Shown: in pieces, positions 1 to 8,123 of the stretch | Layout: each line of letters begins with the position of its first letter | Numbering within the stretch: position 1 is the stretch's first letter | Origin: Erysipelotrichaceae bacterium OPF54 | GTDB lineage: Bacteria; Bacillota_I; Bacilli_A; Erysipelotrichales; Erysipelotrichaceae | Direction: 5' to 3' | Assembly (NCBI GenBank): GCA_022834735.1 | Contig: BQKD01000001.1 | Location: forward strand, 783,659 to 847,658 | Length of the DNA stretch: 64,000 nucleotides | Made by a program: the position numbers and the translations under genes | The notes under the pieces: model-generated | What the model was told of the DNA's origin: nothing | Database searches by the model: none | The model's input: only the letters and a program-made list of their open reading frames with translations

Positions 1-1316
1 TCTATGCACTGCTCGCGCCGTTTACGCTTTTTCTGATCACATTGTTCCTGAACTGGAAGGCCGCGCTCGTCCTGTTGGTGTGCGTGCCGCTCATTCCGGC
101 GTCGATCATCGCAGTGCAGAAATTCGCCAAAAAGCTCCTTAATAAATACTGGGGACAGTATACCCAGCTAGGCGACAGCTTTCTGGAAAACCTGCAGGGA
201 TTGACGACATTGAAAATGTATGAGGCGGATGGTGCCCGTCATCAACAGATGAACGAGGAAGCCGAGCTGTTCCGCAAGATCACGATGCGTGTGCTCATCA
301 TGCAGCTCAACTCCATCTCTGTCATGGACCTTGTTGCTTATGGCGGGGCTGCTGCCGGCATCCTGACCGCCTTGTTCGCCTATCAGAACGGGATGGCGAC
401 CCTTTTTCAGACCGTTTTTATCGTTCTGCTTTCGGCAGATTTTTTCATCCCGATGCGTACATTAGGATCCTATTTTCATATTGCCATGAATGGCATGGCT
501 GCCAGCGACAAGATGTTTGCGATCCTGGACGAGAAGGTGAAGCAGGGATCCGGAAAAAAAGCGGGACCGCTCGAGCAGCTGAAAATGAATGATGTCAGCT
601 TCGCGTACGATGAAAAACCGATCCTTCATCATGTCGATCTGCTCATCGAGCGTGGCAGAAAGACAGCGATCGTCGGCGAGTCCGGCTCCGGAAAAAGCAC
701 GATCGCAAAACTTCTTCTTGGCCAGATCGGCCCGGAAAAGGGAATGATCGCATGGAACGATACTTCGATCGATGAGATCGATTACGAACAGCTGTATAAG
801 CGAATTTCCTATCTGGGTCATGAATCGGTCCTGTTCAAAGGAACGATCAGAGAGAACCTGCGAATGGCCGATCCGGGTGCAGAAGATGAACAAATGATCC
901 ATGTCCTGGAAATGGCAGGAATCTGGAATGATCTGTCGAAGCAGAACGGACTGGACGAAAGGATCGAGGAAGGGGCATCCAACTTTTCGGGCGGACAGAA
1001 ACAGCGTCTTGCGCTGGCACGCCTGCTTTTGAAACCGGCCGATCTGCTGATCCTCGATGAAGCAACAAGTAATGTGGACGCTATGACAGAAGATGGCATC
1101 ATGCGGGTGATCGGCCATTTGAAAGAGAAGACAGTCCTGTGCATTTCGCACCGTTTGAAAAACGTGATGGACGCGGATTCGATCTATGTTCTCAAGGACG
1201 GAGCGATCGTTGAACAGGGAACACATGAACGGCTTCTTGCGCAGAACGGGGAATATGCCCGTTTGTGGAATGCGCAGCAGCAGCTTGAACGCTATAGTCA
1301 GGGGGAACAACAATGA
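1..1316 (+). CDS. CydD-like ABC exporter half-transporter (5' truncated)
   Basis: C-terminal part of a type I ABC exporter subunit with fused membrane and ATPase domains. The frame is open to the left edge, so the start lies outside the window; 437 residues are visible. The remaining membrane segments come first, then an ATPase domain with Walker A (GESGSGKST, near 672-700), the signature SGGQKQR (near 985-1005), Walker B LLILDEATS (near 1045-1075) and an H-loop histidine (CISHR). It overlaps the next ABC gene by 4 bases (ATGA), as expected for a heterodimer. By family resemblance the pair is CydDC-like, a thiol (cysteine/glutathione) exporter needed for cytochrome bd assembly. No cydAB is visible here, so the substrate is an inference. 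Confidence 0.75.
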   Translation, partial: YALLAPFTLFLITLFLNWKAALVLLVCVPLIPASIIAVQKFAKKLLNKYWGQYTQLGDSFLENLQGLTTLKMYEADGARHQQMNEEAELFRKITMRVLIMQLNSISVMDLVAYGGAAAGILTALFAYQNGMATLFQTVFIVLLSADFFIPMRTLGSYFHIAMNGMAASDKMFAILDEKVKQGSGKKAGPLEQLKMNDVSFAYDEKPILHHVDLLIERGRKTAIVGESGSGKSTIAKLLLGQIGPEKGMIAWNDTSIDEIDYEQLYKRISYLGHESVLFKGTIRENLRMADPGAEDEQMIHVLEMAGIWNDLSKQNGLDERIEEGASNFSGGQKQRLALARLLLKPADLLILDEATSNVDAMTEDGIMRVIGHLKEKTVLCISHRLKNVMDADSIYVLKDGAIVEQGTHERLLAQNGEYARLWNAQQQLERYSQGEQQ

Positions 1317-2947
1317 AACGGAATAATTTACAGATCCTGTCCAGGCTGATCGTATTTGTCAAACCGATGATCGGGATCATGATCGTTGCTGTTTTGATGG
1401 GTGTTGCCGGATTTATGGCAGCGATCCTCATCCCGGTGCTGGGCGCATACGGTATTTACAATGTGCGTACCGGACAGCCGCTGACCACGATCGTTGCGGC
1501 GATGATCCTTTGTGCCATTCTGCGTGGCGTGCTTCGGTATGCCGAACAGGCATGCAATCATTATATTGCTTTCAAGCTGCTTGCCCACATACGCGATATC
1601 ATTTTCGGCAAGCTGAGAGAACTTTCGTTTGCCAAGCTCGAGGTCAAAGACAAGGGCAATCTGATTTCACTGATCACAAGCGATGTCGAACTTCTCGAAG
1701 TGTTTTATGCGCATACGATCTCGCCTGTATGTATCGCACTGATCGTCAGTCTGATCTGTATCGTATGGCAGTGGAGCATGGACTGGAAACTGGGGGTGTG
1801 CGCACTGGCAGCCTATATGAGCGTCGGGATGGGCATTCCTTATGTTCTTTCAAAACGAAGCTCAGCATCCGGAAGAGAGCTGCGCAAAGAGTCGGGCGAG
1901 CAGATGGCATTTGTGCTCGAATCGGTACGCGGCCTCAAAGAACTGATGTGGTTTCATGGTGTTCAGAAAAGAGAAGAGGAAATTCTTAAAAAAACAAAAG
2001 AACTGGCTCAAAAGGAAAAAAGGGTCAAGGAAGTGATGGCGCAGGGCATGTCGCTGACCAATGCGGCAGTGATCGTATTTACTGTTATTATTTTTGTCCT
2101 GGCTATTCATACGTCTGATCGTCAGTGTGCTGTGCTGATCTCTCCGATCCTGATGATTTCCTCCTTTGGTCCTGTCATTGCGTTATCGAATCTCGGAACG
2201 GGCCTGGCCCAGACACTGGGTGCGGGAAACCGCCTTCTGGATCTGCTGGAGGAAAAGGTGACGGTCGAAGAGGTGACGAATGGAAAAAATACCGGTTTCG
2301 ACGATCTGCAGGCAGAAGGGATCGACTTTGCGTATGACCAGGAGCAGGTGCTCAAGGATTTTTCGCTGCAGATCCCGCAAAACAGGATCCTCGGCATTCA
2401 GGGAAAAAGCGGCTGCGGAAAATCGACACTGCTCAAACTGCTCATGCGTATGTGGGATGTGGATGCAGGAAAAATCACGATTGATGGAGAAAATATAAAA
2501 AATATCAATACGCACTGTATCCGCAGCCATGAAAGCCTGGTCAGCCAGGAAACGATGCTCTTTCACGATTCGATCGCTGCGAATCTGCGGATCGCCAAAG
2601 CCGATGCTGCGGATGAAGAGCTTGTCGAAGCGTGCAAAAAAGCAAATATCCACGACTTTATCATGACGCTGCCGCAAGGGTATGACACGCGGGTTGCCGA
2701 GCTTGGCAGCAGCGTGTCCGGGGGCGAAAAACAGCGGATCGGTCTTGCCCGGGCGTTCCTGCATGATGGCAATGTGCTTCTTCTTGACGAGCCGACGAGC
2801 AATCTGGACAGCCTGAACGAAGGGGCGATCCTAAAAGCGGTGGATGATCATAAGAAAGGAAAAACGATCATTTTGATTTCGCATCGCGCGTCTTCGCTTC
2901 AGTTTGCGGATCAGATCGTAAAAATGACGAAATATGAAAAGAAATAA
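1313..2947 (+). CDS. CydC-like ABC exporter half-transporter
   Basis: Full-length (544 aa) partner of the preceding gene. An N-terminal transmembrane domain of about six helices (residues about 15-300) is followed by an ATPase domain with Walker A GKSGCGKST, signature VSGGEKQR, Walker B VLLLDEPTS and H-loop ISHR. Start at 1313 overlaps the upstream stop in ATGA, indicating translational coupling and a heterodimer in the cytoplasmic membrane. The membrane domain resembles CydC (a conserved glutamate-rich stretch near residue 110 and a WxGxK-like turn), but other heterodimeric exporters are close relatives. Both nucleotide sites look intact. Two small genes follow without a gap, so the operon probably runs to 3622. 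Confidence 0.75.
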   Translation: MKRNNLQILSRLIVFVKPMIGIMIVAVLMGVAGFMAAILIPVLGAYGIYNVRTGQPLTTIVAAMILCAILRGVLRYAEQACNHYIAFKLLAHIRDIIFGKLRELSFAKLEVKDKGNLISLITSDVELLEVFYAHTISPVCIALIVSLICIVWQWSMDWKLGVCALAAYMSVGMGIPYVLSKRSSASGRELRKESGEQMAFVLESVRGLKELMWFHGVQKREEEILKKTKELAQKEKRVKEVMAQGMSLTNAAVIVFTVIIFVLAIHTSDRQCAVLISPILMISSFGPVIALSNLGTGLAQTLGAGNRLLDLLEEKVTVEEVTNGKNTGFDDLQAEGIDFAYDQEQVLKDFSLQIPQNRILGIQGKSGCGKSTLLKLLMRMWDVDAGKITIDGENIKNINTHCIRSHESLVSQETMLFHDSIAANLRIAKADAADEELVEACKKANIHDFIMTLPQGYDTRVAELGSSVSGGEKQRIGLARAFLHDGNVLLLDEPTSNLDSLNEGAILKAVDDHKKGKTIILISHRASSLQFADQIVKMTKYEKK

Positions 2948-2975
2948 AAATGTGAATAAAAAAAGAGAAGACGAG

Positions 2976-3260
2976 ATGCGTCTTGTGACAGAAATGATCC
3001 GTTTATATTATAAAAAGCATGAGGGAGATGCGCAGGAGCTGATCGACTATGCGGCGATGCGGATCAGCAAATGTCCTTTCATGGAGACGAAGACGTTCTG
3101 CTCTGCCTGCAAAGTGCACTGCTATGAAAAAACGAAGCGGGAGCAGATCCGTGCGGTAATGCGCTGGAGCGGGCCGCGAATGCTTTTTCGCCATCCCATC
3201 CTGGCAATACGCCACCTGATTGTGGAAAGAAAACAGAAAAAGGAGCTGAAAACTGTATGA
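2976..3260 (+). CDS. YgbA-type 'nitrous oxide-stimulated promoter' family protein
   Basis: Small cysteine-containing protein of about 94 aa. The core ISKCPFMETKTFCSAC followed by VHCY and SGPRMLFRHP is characteristic of the YgbA_NO family, whose E. coli member is induced by nitrosative stress and is needed for NO tolerance; the biochemical role is not established. Four cysteines in the core suggest metal binding. I place the start at the second in-frame ATG (2976), behind a weak AGAGAAG site; an upstream ATG at 2934 lies inside the cydC-like gene and has no ribosome binding site. It overlaps the next gene by 4 bases. Association with CydDC-like genes fits redox or respiratory stress. Confidence 0.75.
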   Translation: MRLVTEMIRLYYKKHEGDAQELIDYAAMRISKCPFMETKTFCSACKVHCYEKTKREQIRAVMRWSGPRMLFRHPILAIRHLIVERKQKKELKTV

Positions 3261-3622
3261 AGATCATTTATTTGACAATAGGATTTATCGGCCTGGGACT
3301 TGGGGTCGTGGGCGCAATCCTGCCTCTGCTGCCCGCTTTTCCTTTTCTGCTGATGGCGGCGTTTGGATTTGGTAAAGGGAGCGAACGTCTGCATGACTGG
3401 TTTGTGTCGACGAACCTTTATAAGGCCAATCTGGAAAGCTGGGTCAAAGAGCGGGGAATGAATAAAAGAACGAAGATCCGGGTCATGGTCGTTATCACGC
3501 TGACGATGATCTTCGGTTTTGTGATGATGGATGAGGTGCCGGTCGGACGGATCGTTTTGCTGATCGTATGGATCGGGCATGTGATCTACTTCCGGTACGG
3601 CATGAAAACGCTGGCTGAATAA
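3257..3622 (+). CDS. DUF454/YbaN family inner-membrane protein
   Basis: A 121-aa membrane protein with an N-terminal hydrophobic hairpin (about residues 2-34, rich in GLGLG and LPLLPAFPFLL) and a C-terminal pair of helices (about 77-115). The N-terminal GLGxxGxxLPLLPxxPFLL stretch and the WVKERGMNKRTKI turn are typical of YbaN/DUF454 proteins, which have no firmly known function. It overlaps the preceding gene by ATGA and is the last gene of the CydDC-like operon. No obvious intrinsic terminator follows before the tRNA-His promoter. Confidence 0.8.
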   Translation: MKIIYLTIGFIGLGLGVVGAILPLLPAFPFLLMAAFGFGKGSERLHDWFVSTNLYKANLESWVKERGMNKRTKIRVMVVITLTMIFGFVMMDEVPVGRIVLLIVWIGHVIYFRYGMKTLAE

Positions 3623-3661
3623 GAAAATCAGAACATTTAATAAAAAATTGAGTTTTTTGAC

Positions 3662-3690
3662 TTTACAAATGGAGAAATGTTCGATATTAT
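3662..3690 (+). promoter_or_regulatory. Promoter of tRNA-His
   Basis: TTTACA (3662-3667), a 17-base spacer, then TATTAT (3685-3690), which runs into an overlapping TATAAT. The -10 ends 13 bases before the tRNA. Consistent with housekeeping sigma. Confidence 0.6.
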
Positions 3691-3702
3691 AATTGAGCAT
3701 AT

Positions 3703-3779
3703 GGCGGTTGTGGTGAAGTGGTTAACACAACGGATTGTGGCTCCGTCATTCGCGCGTTCGATCCGCGTCAGCCGCCCCA
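3703..3779 (+). tRNA. tRNA-His (GTG)
   Basis: Cloverleaf with acceptor GCGGTTG pairing CAGCCGC, anticodon loop containing GTG, T-loop TTCGATC and an encoded CCA at 3777-3779. The G at 3703 is the extra G-1 typical of tRNA-His, opposite the discriminator C. Confidence 0.95.
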
Positions 3780-3793
3780 TTATGTAGAACCGG

Positions 3794-3823
3794 ACGTGTC
3801 AGGACTTTGCTGACACGTTTTTT
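3794..3823 (+). terminator. Intrinsic terminator after tRNA-His
   Basis: Nine-base perfect stem ACGTGTCAG / CTGACACGT with a 7-base loop, followed by a T-rich tract. It separates the tRNA from the FemX-type gene. Confidence 0.85.
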
Positions 3824-3853
3824 ATTTTATATCGATGAAAAGGGGAGATTTCA

Positions 3854-5077
3854 ATGTCAAACTACGAATTTACAACGCAGATCAGCCAGGATGAATATGA
3901 TGGATTTGTCAGGAATCATCCGAATGCCAATCTGCTCCAGAGCTGGAACTGGGCCAGGATCAAATCCAACTGGGATCATGTATATACGGCTGTGAAAAAA
4001 GATGGACAGATCGAGGCGGCTGCGCTGGTGCTGATCAAAAATCTGCCGGCAGGATTCACGATGCTCTACATCCCGCGCGGACCGGTCATGGACTGGAACG
4101 ATCAGGAACTTCTCGATTTTTATATGAAAAATCTGAAAAAGGAGGCAAAAAAGCATCATGCGCTATTTGTGAAAATGGATCCGCCTGTTGTGATTGGTAA
4201 GTATTATTCACACAATAAGGAGCGACCGCACAATGGTAATGAACAGCTTGTGAATGCGTTTGAAAAAGCCGGATGCATCCACCAGGGATTTACGACCATG
4301 ATTGAAGAAAGTATTCAGGCGCGTTTTCAGTCAATCATTGATAAGCCGGAAGATTTGATGGCATCGCTTCCGAAAAAGACGAAAAAGCTAATCAAAGAGG
4401 CGGAAAAACGTGATTTGGAAATTATCAGTGGCAGAGAGGAGCTTGTTGACGAATTTACCCACCTGGTCGAAATGACAGAATCACGCAAACATGTTTCACT
4501 GCGCAATCGGGAATACTTTACAAAACTTCTGAATACTTATAAAGAAGATGCTATCATCATGCTGGCAATTGCCGATCCGCAAAAGATCATAAATAAAAAC
4601 GAAAAGAAGCTAGCGGACCTTGATGCACAGCTGGCTGCGCTGCCTGAAAATCACAAGAAAAAACGTTTTATTCTGGAGGAACAGAAAGCGGGCGTTGTGA
4701 AGGACATTAGCAATCTACAGGAAATCATTGATTCACTGGAAGATGGAACATCTCCAGTTGCGGTTGCAGGAGTGCTGACGATCGTTTACGGGGAAAATGC
4801 CGAAATGCTGTATGCAGGAATGGATGAACGCTTTCGACGGTTCATGCCGCAGTATAAGACGTATATCGAAAACTTTCAATGGGCTTTTGACCATGGTTGC
4901 ACCGAGTTTTCGATGGGCGGTGTGGAAGGAACATTGGATGACGGACTGACACATTTCAAAGACAACTTTGCACCATATATTTATGAATATATCGGCGAAT
5001 TCGATCTGCCGGTGCTGTTCTATAAGCCTGCAAAAATGCTGTATGAGAAAAAACGCCATTCGATGAGGGAAAGCTGA
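3854..5077 (+). CDS. FemAB/MurM-family peptidoglycan aminoacyltransferase
   Basis: A 407-aa FemABX-family enzyme, which moves an amino acid from aminoacyl-tRNA to the side chain of residue 3 of the lipid II stem peptide, building the interpeptide bridge. Seen in the sequence: N-terminal FVRNHPNANLLQSWNWA, the YIPRGPVMD motif near residue 78, two GNAT-like halves, a predicted coiled-coil insertion (about 240-300, rich in K/E/L) typical of tRNA-synthetase-like arms in Fem proteins, and the C-terminal GGVEGTLDDGLTHFKDNF motif. ATG at 3854 has GGGGAG upstream. It is followed by an ATGA overlap with a lipoprotein gene. The amino acid added cannot be told from sequence. A lysine-type wall is implied, but that is inference. 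Confidence 0.88.
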   Translation: MSNYEFTTQISQDEYDGFVRNHPNANLLQSWNWARIKSNWDHVYTAVKKDGQIEAAALVLIKNLPAGFTMLYIPRGPVMDWNDQELLDFYMKNLKKEAKKHHALFVKMDPPVVIGKYYSHNKERPHNGNEQLVNAFEKAGCIHQGFTTMIEESIQARFQSIIDKPEDLMASLPKKTKKLIKEAEKRDLEIISGREELVDEFTHLVEMTESRKHVSLRNREYFTKLLNTYKEDAIIMLAIADPQKIINKNEKKLADLDAQLAALPENHKKKRFILEEQKAGVVKDISNLQEIIDSLEDGTSPVAVAGVLTIVYGENAEMLYAGMDERFRRFMPQYKTYIENFQWAFDHGCTEFSMGGVEGTLDDGLTHFKDNFAPYIYEYIGEFDLPVLFYKPAKMLYEKKRHSMRES

Positions 5078-5658
5078 TGAAAAGAGTTCTGCTCCCTCTT
5101 TTTTGCATCTGCGGTTTTTGTCTGCTGATCACAGGATGCAGCGAACTGGAAAGCCGAAAACAAACGGCAGCATGCAGTCCGGATCAGGGAAATGCCTGTA
5201 TTGCTGAAGGAACGGAAACGGAAAGCGGATTCGAACCGATGACCTTTGATGAATCGATCGCTCTGTTCGAAAATAAGGGATCCGGCATCCTGTATTATGG
5301 ATTCAAGGATTGTCCATGGTGTGTCGAGGCTGTGCCTGTCCTTGAAGAGGTCAGAAAAGAATATGATCAGACGATCCATTATATAAGAACCCGGGATGAA
5401 AACAGGGAACGGCTGTATACTGATGAACAGAAAGAAAAGATCGCTCCGTATTTAAAAGACTATATGTCGGAGAATGAGGAAGGGATCCTGACCTTATTTG
5501 TTCCTTGTGTGGTCGTGGTCAAAGATGGACAGGTCGTTGACGGGCACGTAGGAACGGTCGAAGGACATGATGCCCATGAGCGGAAAATGACTGCCGAAGA
5601 ACAAGAACAATTGAAAAAAAAGTACGAAGACATGCTTTCCGGATCAGCTTCGCACTAA
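5077..5658 (+). CDS. Thioredoxin-fold lipoprotein
   Basis: A 193-aa secreted lipoprotein. The first 22 residues form a lipoprotein signal with lipobox LITGC. The mature part carries a thioredoxin-like core: ILYYGFKDCPWCVEAVPVLEEV with a CPWC redox motif, then a region resembling the cis-proline strand (FVPCVVVVKDGQVV). It probably acts outside the membrane as a disulfide reductase or isomerase. An extra cysteine precedes the expected cis-Pro position. ATGA overlap couples it to the FemX-type gene, which suggests a shared role at the cell wall. The protein ends with an acidic/lysine-rich tail. The exact substrate is unknown. Confidence 0.8.
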   Translation: MKRVLLPLFCICGFCLLITGCSELESRKQTAACSPDQGNACIAEGTETESGFEPMTFDESIALFENKGSGILYYGFKDCPWCVEAVPVLEEVRKEYDQTIHYIRTRDENRERLYTDEQKEKIAPYLKDYMSENEEGILTLFVPCVVVVKDGQVVDGHVGTVEGHDAHERKMTAEEQEQLKKKYEDMLSGSASH

Positions 5659-5659
5659 G

Positions 5660-5697
5660 CGACATCCTCCCCCACCTATAGAGGTGGGAGTCTTCTT
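5660..5697 (-). repeat. Orphan IS200/IS605-type right-end hairpin
   Basis: Read on the minus strand, this is a stem CCCACC(TCTATA)GGTGGG followed by GGAGGATGTC. The same GGGAGGATGTC tail follows the right-end hairpin of the complete IS605-type element at 54681-56983. No transposase is adjacent, so this looks like a solo end or decayed copy. It also sits between two convergent genes and could act as a weak terminator. Confidence 0.55.
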
Positions 5698-5699
5698 GC

Positions 5700-5948
5700 C
5701 TATAGTTGATAAATATAACGAATACCGTACCAGATGGATAGGATGAGAAGCGGGATCACAAGACCTTGATCGAAAGCGATCCAGTTATTGTGAGCCATGC
5801 TGCTGACCAGGGACTGGTACGGTATTTCAGTTCCGGAAAACAGGATCGACAGCGCAAAAGAAGAAAGCAGCGCAAGCATATTGAGCACACAGGTAATGCG
5901 CAGCATGATGCGTGTCGTTGCCAGGTCTGTAAACAGTACGCGAAACAT
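5700..5948 (-). CDS. Small two-helix membrane protein of unknown function
   Basis: An 82-aa protein that I do not recognise. It has two hydrophobic segments (about residues 13-40 and 62-80) and little else. It is believable as a gene because its ATG at 5948 has a perfect AAGGAGG seven bases upstream and a TATAAT (minus strand, 5969-5974) ahead of that. It is convergent with the lipoprotein gene. Its C-terminal codons abut the orphan IS605-type hairpin, so it might be a passenger or neighbour of a lost element. No homology can be claimed from sequence alone. Confidence 0.55.
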   Translation of the reverse strand: MFRVLFTDLATTRIMLRITCVLNMLALLSSFALSILFSGTEIPYQSLVSSMAHNNWIAFDQGLVIPLLILSIWYGIRYIYQL

Positions 5949-6048
5949 TAAAAAACCTCCTTACGCATATTATAAATGGTATAAAAGAAATAATATATTT
6001 GCACGCCCCTGTATTTGAAAAAAAACTTAAAAAAATTTAAAAAACAGG

Positions 6049-6077
6049 TTGCAACGGTATTTGAATCATGTTAATAT
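6049..6077 (+). promoter_or_regulatory. Promoter of the tRNA cluster
   Basis: TTGCAA (6049-6054), a 17-base spacer and TAATAT (6072-6077), 38 bases before tRNA-Ser. No further promoter is needed before the terminator at 6506, so the four tRNAs are probably one transcript. Confidence 0.5.
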
Positions 6078-6115
6078 AAGTGAGCGCTGATGAAGAGCGC
6101 CGACTAAAGATTCTT

Positions 6116-6206
6116 GGAGATGTACTCAAGTGGCTGAAGAGGTGCCCCTGCTAAGGGTATAGGTCGGGAAACTGGCGCGAGAGTTCAAATCTCTCCATCT
6201 CCGCCA
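6116..6206 (+). tRNA. tRNA-Ser (GCT)
   Basis: 91 bases with a long variable arm as in class II tRNAs. Acceptor GGAGATG pairs CATCTCC, the anticodon loop is CTGCTAA, and CCA is encoded. It reads AGC/AGU serine codons. Confidence 0.93.
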
Positions 6207-6227
6207 TTCTTTAGATTTCATATAATT

Positions 6228-6303
6228 GGTCCAGTGGTGTAGTGGTTAACATGCCTCCCTGTCACGGAGGAGATCGTGGGTTCGAGTCCCATCTGGACCG
6301 CCA
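6228..6303 (+). tRNA. tRNA-Asp (GTC), copy 1
   Basis: 76 bases, acceptor GGTCCAG / CTGGACC, anticodon GTC in CTGTCAC, T-loop TTCGAGT, encoded CCA. Identical to the copy 111 bases downstream. Confidence 0.95.
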
Positions 6304-6338
6304 TTTTTCTTGAAATTTAAATAAAAGATGTTATAATT

Positions 6339-6414
6339 GGTCCAGTGGTGTAGTGGTTAACATGCCTCCCTGTCACGGAGGAGATCGTGGGTTCGAGTCC
6401 CATCTGGACCGCCA
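6339..6414 (+). tRNA. tRNA-Asp (GTC), copy 2
   Basis: Sequence-identical to copy 1, and the identity includes the seven bases before it (TATAATT). This points to a recent tandem duplication of a 111-base unit or to gene conversion. Confidence 0.95.
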
Positions 6415-6418
6415 TCAT

Positions 6419-6492
6419 GCAGATGTAGTTCAATGGTAGAACACAGCCTTGCCAAGGCTGATACGCGGGTTCAATTCCCGTCATCTGCTCCA
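6419..6492 (+). tRNA. tRNA-Gly (GCC)
   Basis: 74 bases, acceptor GCAGATG / CATCTGC, anticodon GCC, encoded CCA. Its 3' end is partly repeated downstream (see the att-like finding). Confidence 0.95.
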
Positions 6493-6505
6493 TCTAGTTG
6501 AGTTA

Positions 6506-6528
6506 AAAACCGCGTAATGCGGTTTTTT
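6506..6528 (+). terminator. Terminator of the tRNA cluster
   Basis: Stem AAAACCGC / GCGGTTTT with a 5-base loop followed by T residues. Confidence 0.85.
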
Positions 6529-6762
6529 GCTTTATATAAAGGCAAATTCAATATCTTAATTAATTAAGGAAGTTGGCTTTGCGTGTAGTTTGCGTGTAGT
6601 TTTTTGCCCCGTTCCTCTTTTTTCTTCCGGCTTTTCTTTGCAGAGCCATCTTCTGCTCCAGCTATTTTCCAAAAAATTTTAATGCACTGTACCGGTTGTA
6701 TCTAGTTGAGCGAAAGCAGCAGAATACGATATCATAAAATAGAAACAGAAAGAGGGAACAAA
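6529..6762. other. Non-coding stretch with short repeats and tRNA-Gly-like fragments
   Basis: No credible ORF. It holds a perfect tandem copy of TTTGCGTGTAG (6578-6588 and 6589-6599), a partial copy of the tRNA-Gly 3' end (CATCTTCTGCTCCA, 6647-6660), and a second copy of ATCTAGTTGAG (6700-6710) that also lies directly after the tRNA-Gly CCA (6492-6502). A possible promoter for the MATE gene is TTGAGC (6706-6711), an 18-base spacer and TATCAT (6730-6735). Confidence 0.5.
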
Positions 6763-8106
6763 ATGAACGACTTTTCAAAAGGAAGCGTGTCTGGTCATAT
6801 CCTCAAGCTGGCGCTTCCAATGATCCTCGCACAGCTCATCAACATTTTATACAATATGGTCGACCGGATCTATATCGGACGGCTTGGACAGGATGCCGCC
6901 TGTGCAATGTCCGCCCTGGGAATCTGTCTGCCCGCCATTACGATCATCATCGCCTTTGCCAATCTGGTCGGAATGGGCGGCTCTCCGCTCGTATCGATCG
7001 CCAGAGGAAAAAAAGATATCGGCAGAGCACAGAATATCCTGAATCACGCTTTTCTCTATTTGTGCTTTTTGAGCATCGTGCTCTTTCTCATCGGTTTTAT
7101 TTTTGCCCGACCTATCCTTTTTGCCTTTGGTGCCAGCCAAAGCACCATTTCTTATGCATTGATCTATCTGCGTATTTATTTATGCGGCACTCTTTTTACG
7201 ATGATCTCGCTAGGAATGAATTCATTTATCAATGCCCAGGGATTTGCCAAAACCGGCATGATGACCGTGTTGATCGGCGCCATCCTCAATATCGTGCTTG
7301 ATCCCGTTTTTATCTTTCTGCTGCATATGGGAGTAGCGGGAGCCGCCCTGGCCACCATATTATCCCAGTTCGTTTCCATGCTTTGGACCATCCGGTTCCT
7401 GCGGTCCGATAAAACGATCATCCGTCTTGATCTGAAATCATTTCATTTCGACTTTTCGCTGACCCAGCAGATCACCCAGCTAGGCATGGCAGGCTTTATG
7501 ATGGCCGTCACCAATTCGATCGTATCCGCCGTGTGCAATAATGTCCTGCAGATATGGGGAGGAGATCTGTATATTGCCGTCATGACAGTCATCAATTCGC
7601 TCAGAGAACTCGCTTCTCTTCCTGGCCAGGGATTTGCCAACGCAGGACAGCCTGTTCTCGGATTCAATTACGGCGCCAGACAGTTCGGCCGGGTCCAGAG
7701 CGGGATCAAAGCGATCACCCTGTTCACTGTTCTGTCGATGACAGTATTCTGGATCTTTATTTTATGCACGACCAGCTTTTTGTTCCGGATCTTTACCAAT
7801 GACGCCGCTGTGGTCGCAGCCGGGATCCATTCCGCCCATTTATATTTTTTCGGCTTCTTCATGATGGCCTTTCAGATGAGCGGACAATCCACAGCCATGG
7901 GACTAGGCCGCGCAAAACAGGCCATCTTCTTTTCCATATTCCGCAAAGTGATCGTTGTGGTGCCGCTGACCCTTCTGCTGCCGTACTGGCTTGGCGTAGA
8001 CGGTGTATTTATCGCGGAAGCAGTATCCAATTTTATTGGAGGCGGGGCATGCTATATTACGATGCTGCTGACAATCTGGAAAAGTCTGAAAACACAAAAA
8101 AATTAA
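6763..8106 (+). CDS. MATE family multidrug/cation antiporter
   Basis: A 447-aa protein with about 12 membrane helices in two homologous halves, as in the MATE/DinF superfamily, which exports cationic drugs or metabolites by Na+ or H+ exchange. The N-terminus (GHILKLALPMILAQLINILYNMVDRIYIG) and the second-half counterpart (QITQLGMAGFMMAVTNSIVSAVCNN, then QPVLGFNYGAR) are hallmark MATE repeats. I choose ATG 6763, preceded by AGAGGG; the frame is open further upstream but that has no Shine-Dalgarno site. It stands alone between the tRNA cluster and radC. The substrate cannot be deduced. Confidence 0.9.
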   Translation: MNDFSKGSVSGHILKLALPMILAQLINILYNMVDRIYIGRLGQDAACAMSALGICLPAITIIIAFANLVGMGGSPLVSIARGKKDIGRAQNILNHAFLYLCFLSIVLFLIGFIFARPILFAFGASQSTISYALIYLRIYLCGTLFTMISLGMNSFINAQGFAKTGMMTVLIGAILNIVLDPVFIFLLHMGVAGAALATILSQFVSMLWTIRFLRSDKTIIRLDLKSFHFDFSLTQQITQLGMAGFMMAVTNSIVSAVCNNVLQIWGGDLYIAVMTVINSLRELASLPGQGFANAGQPVLGFNYGARQFGRVQSGIKAITLFTVLSMTVFWIFILCTTSFLFRIFTNDAAVVAAGIHSAHLYFFGFFMMAFQMSGQSTAMGLGRAKQAIFFSIFRKVIVVVPLTLLLPYWLGVDGVFIAEAVSNFIGGGACYITMLLTIWKSLKTQKN

Positions 8107-8123
8107 AAAAAGGTCCACTAAAT

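Noticed and set aside
6507..6600. Possible CRISPR-like repeat in the TTTGCGTGTAG tandem.
   Set aside because: Only two copies, adjacent with no spacer; no cas genes in the window.
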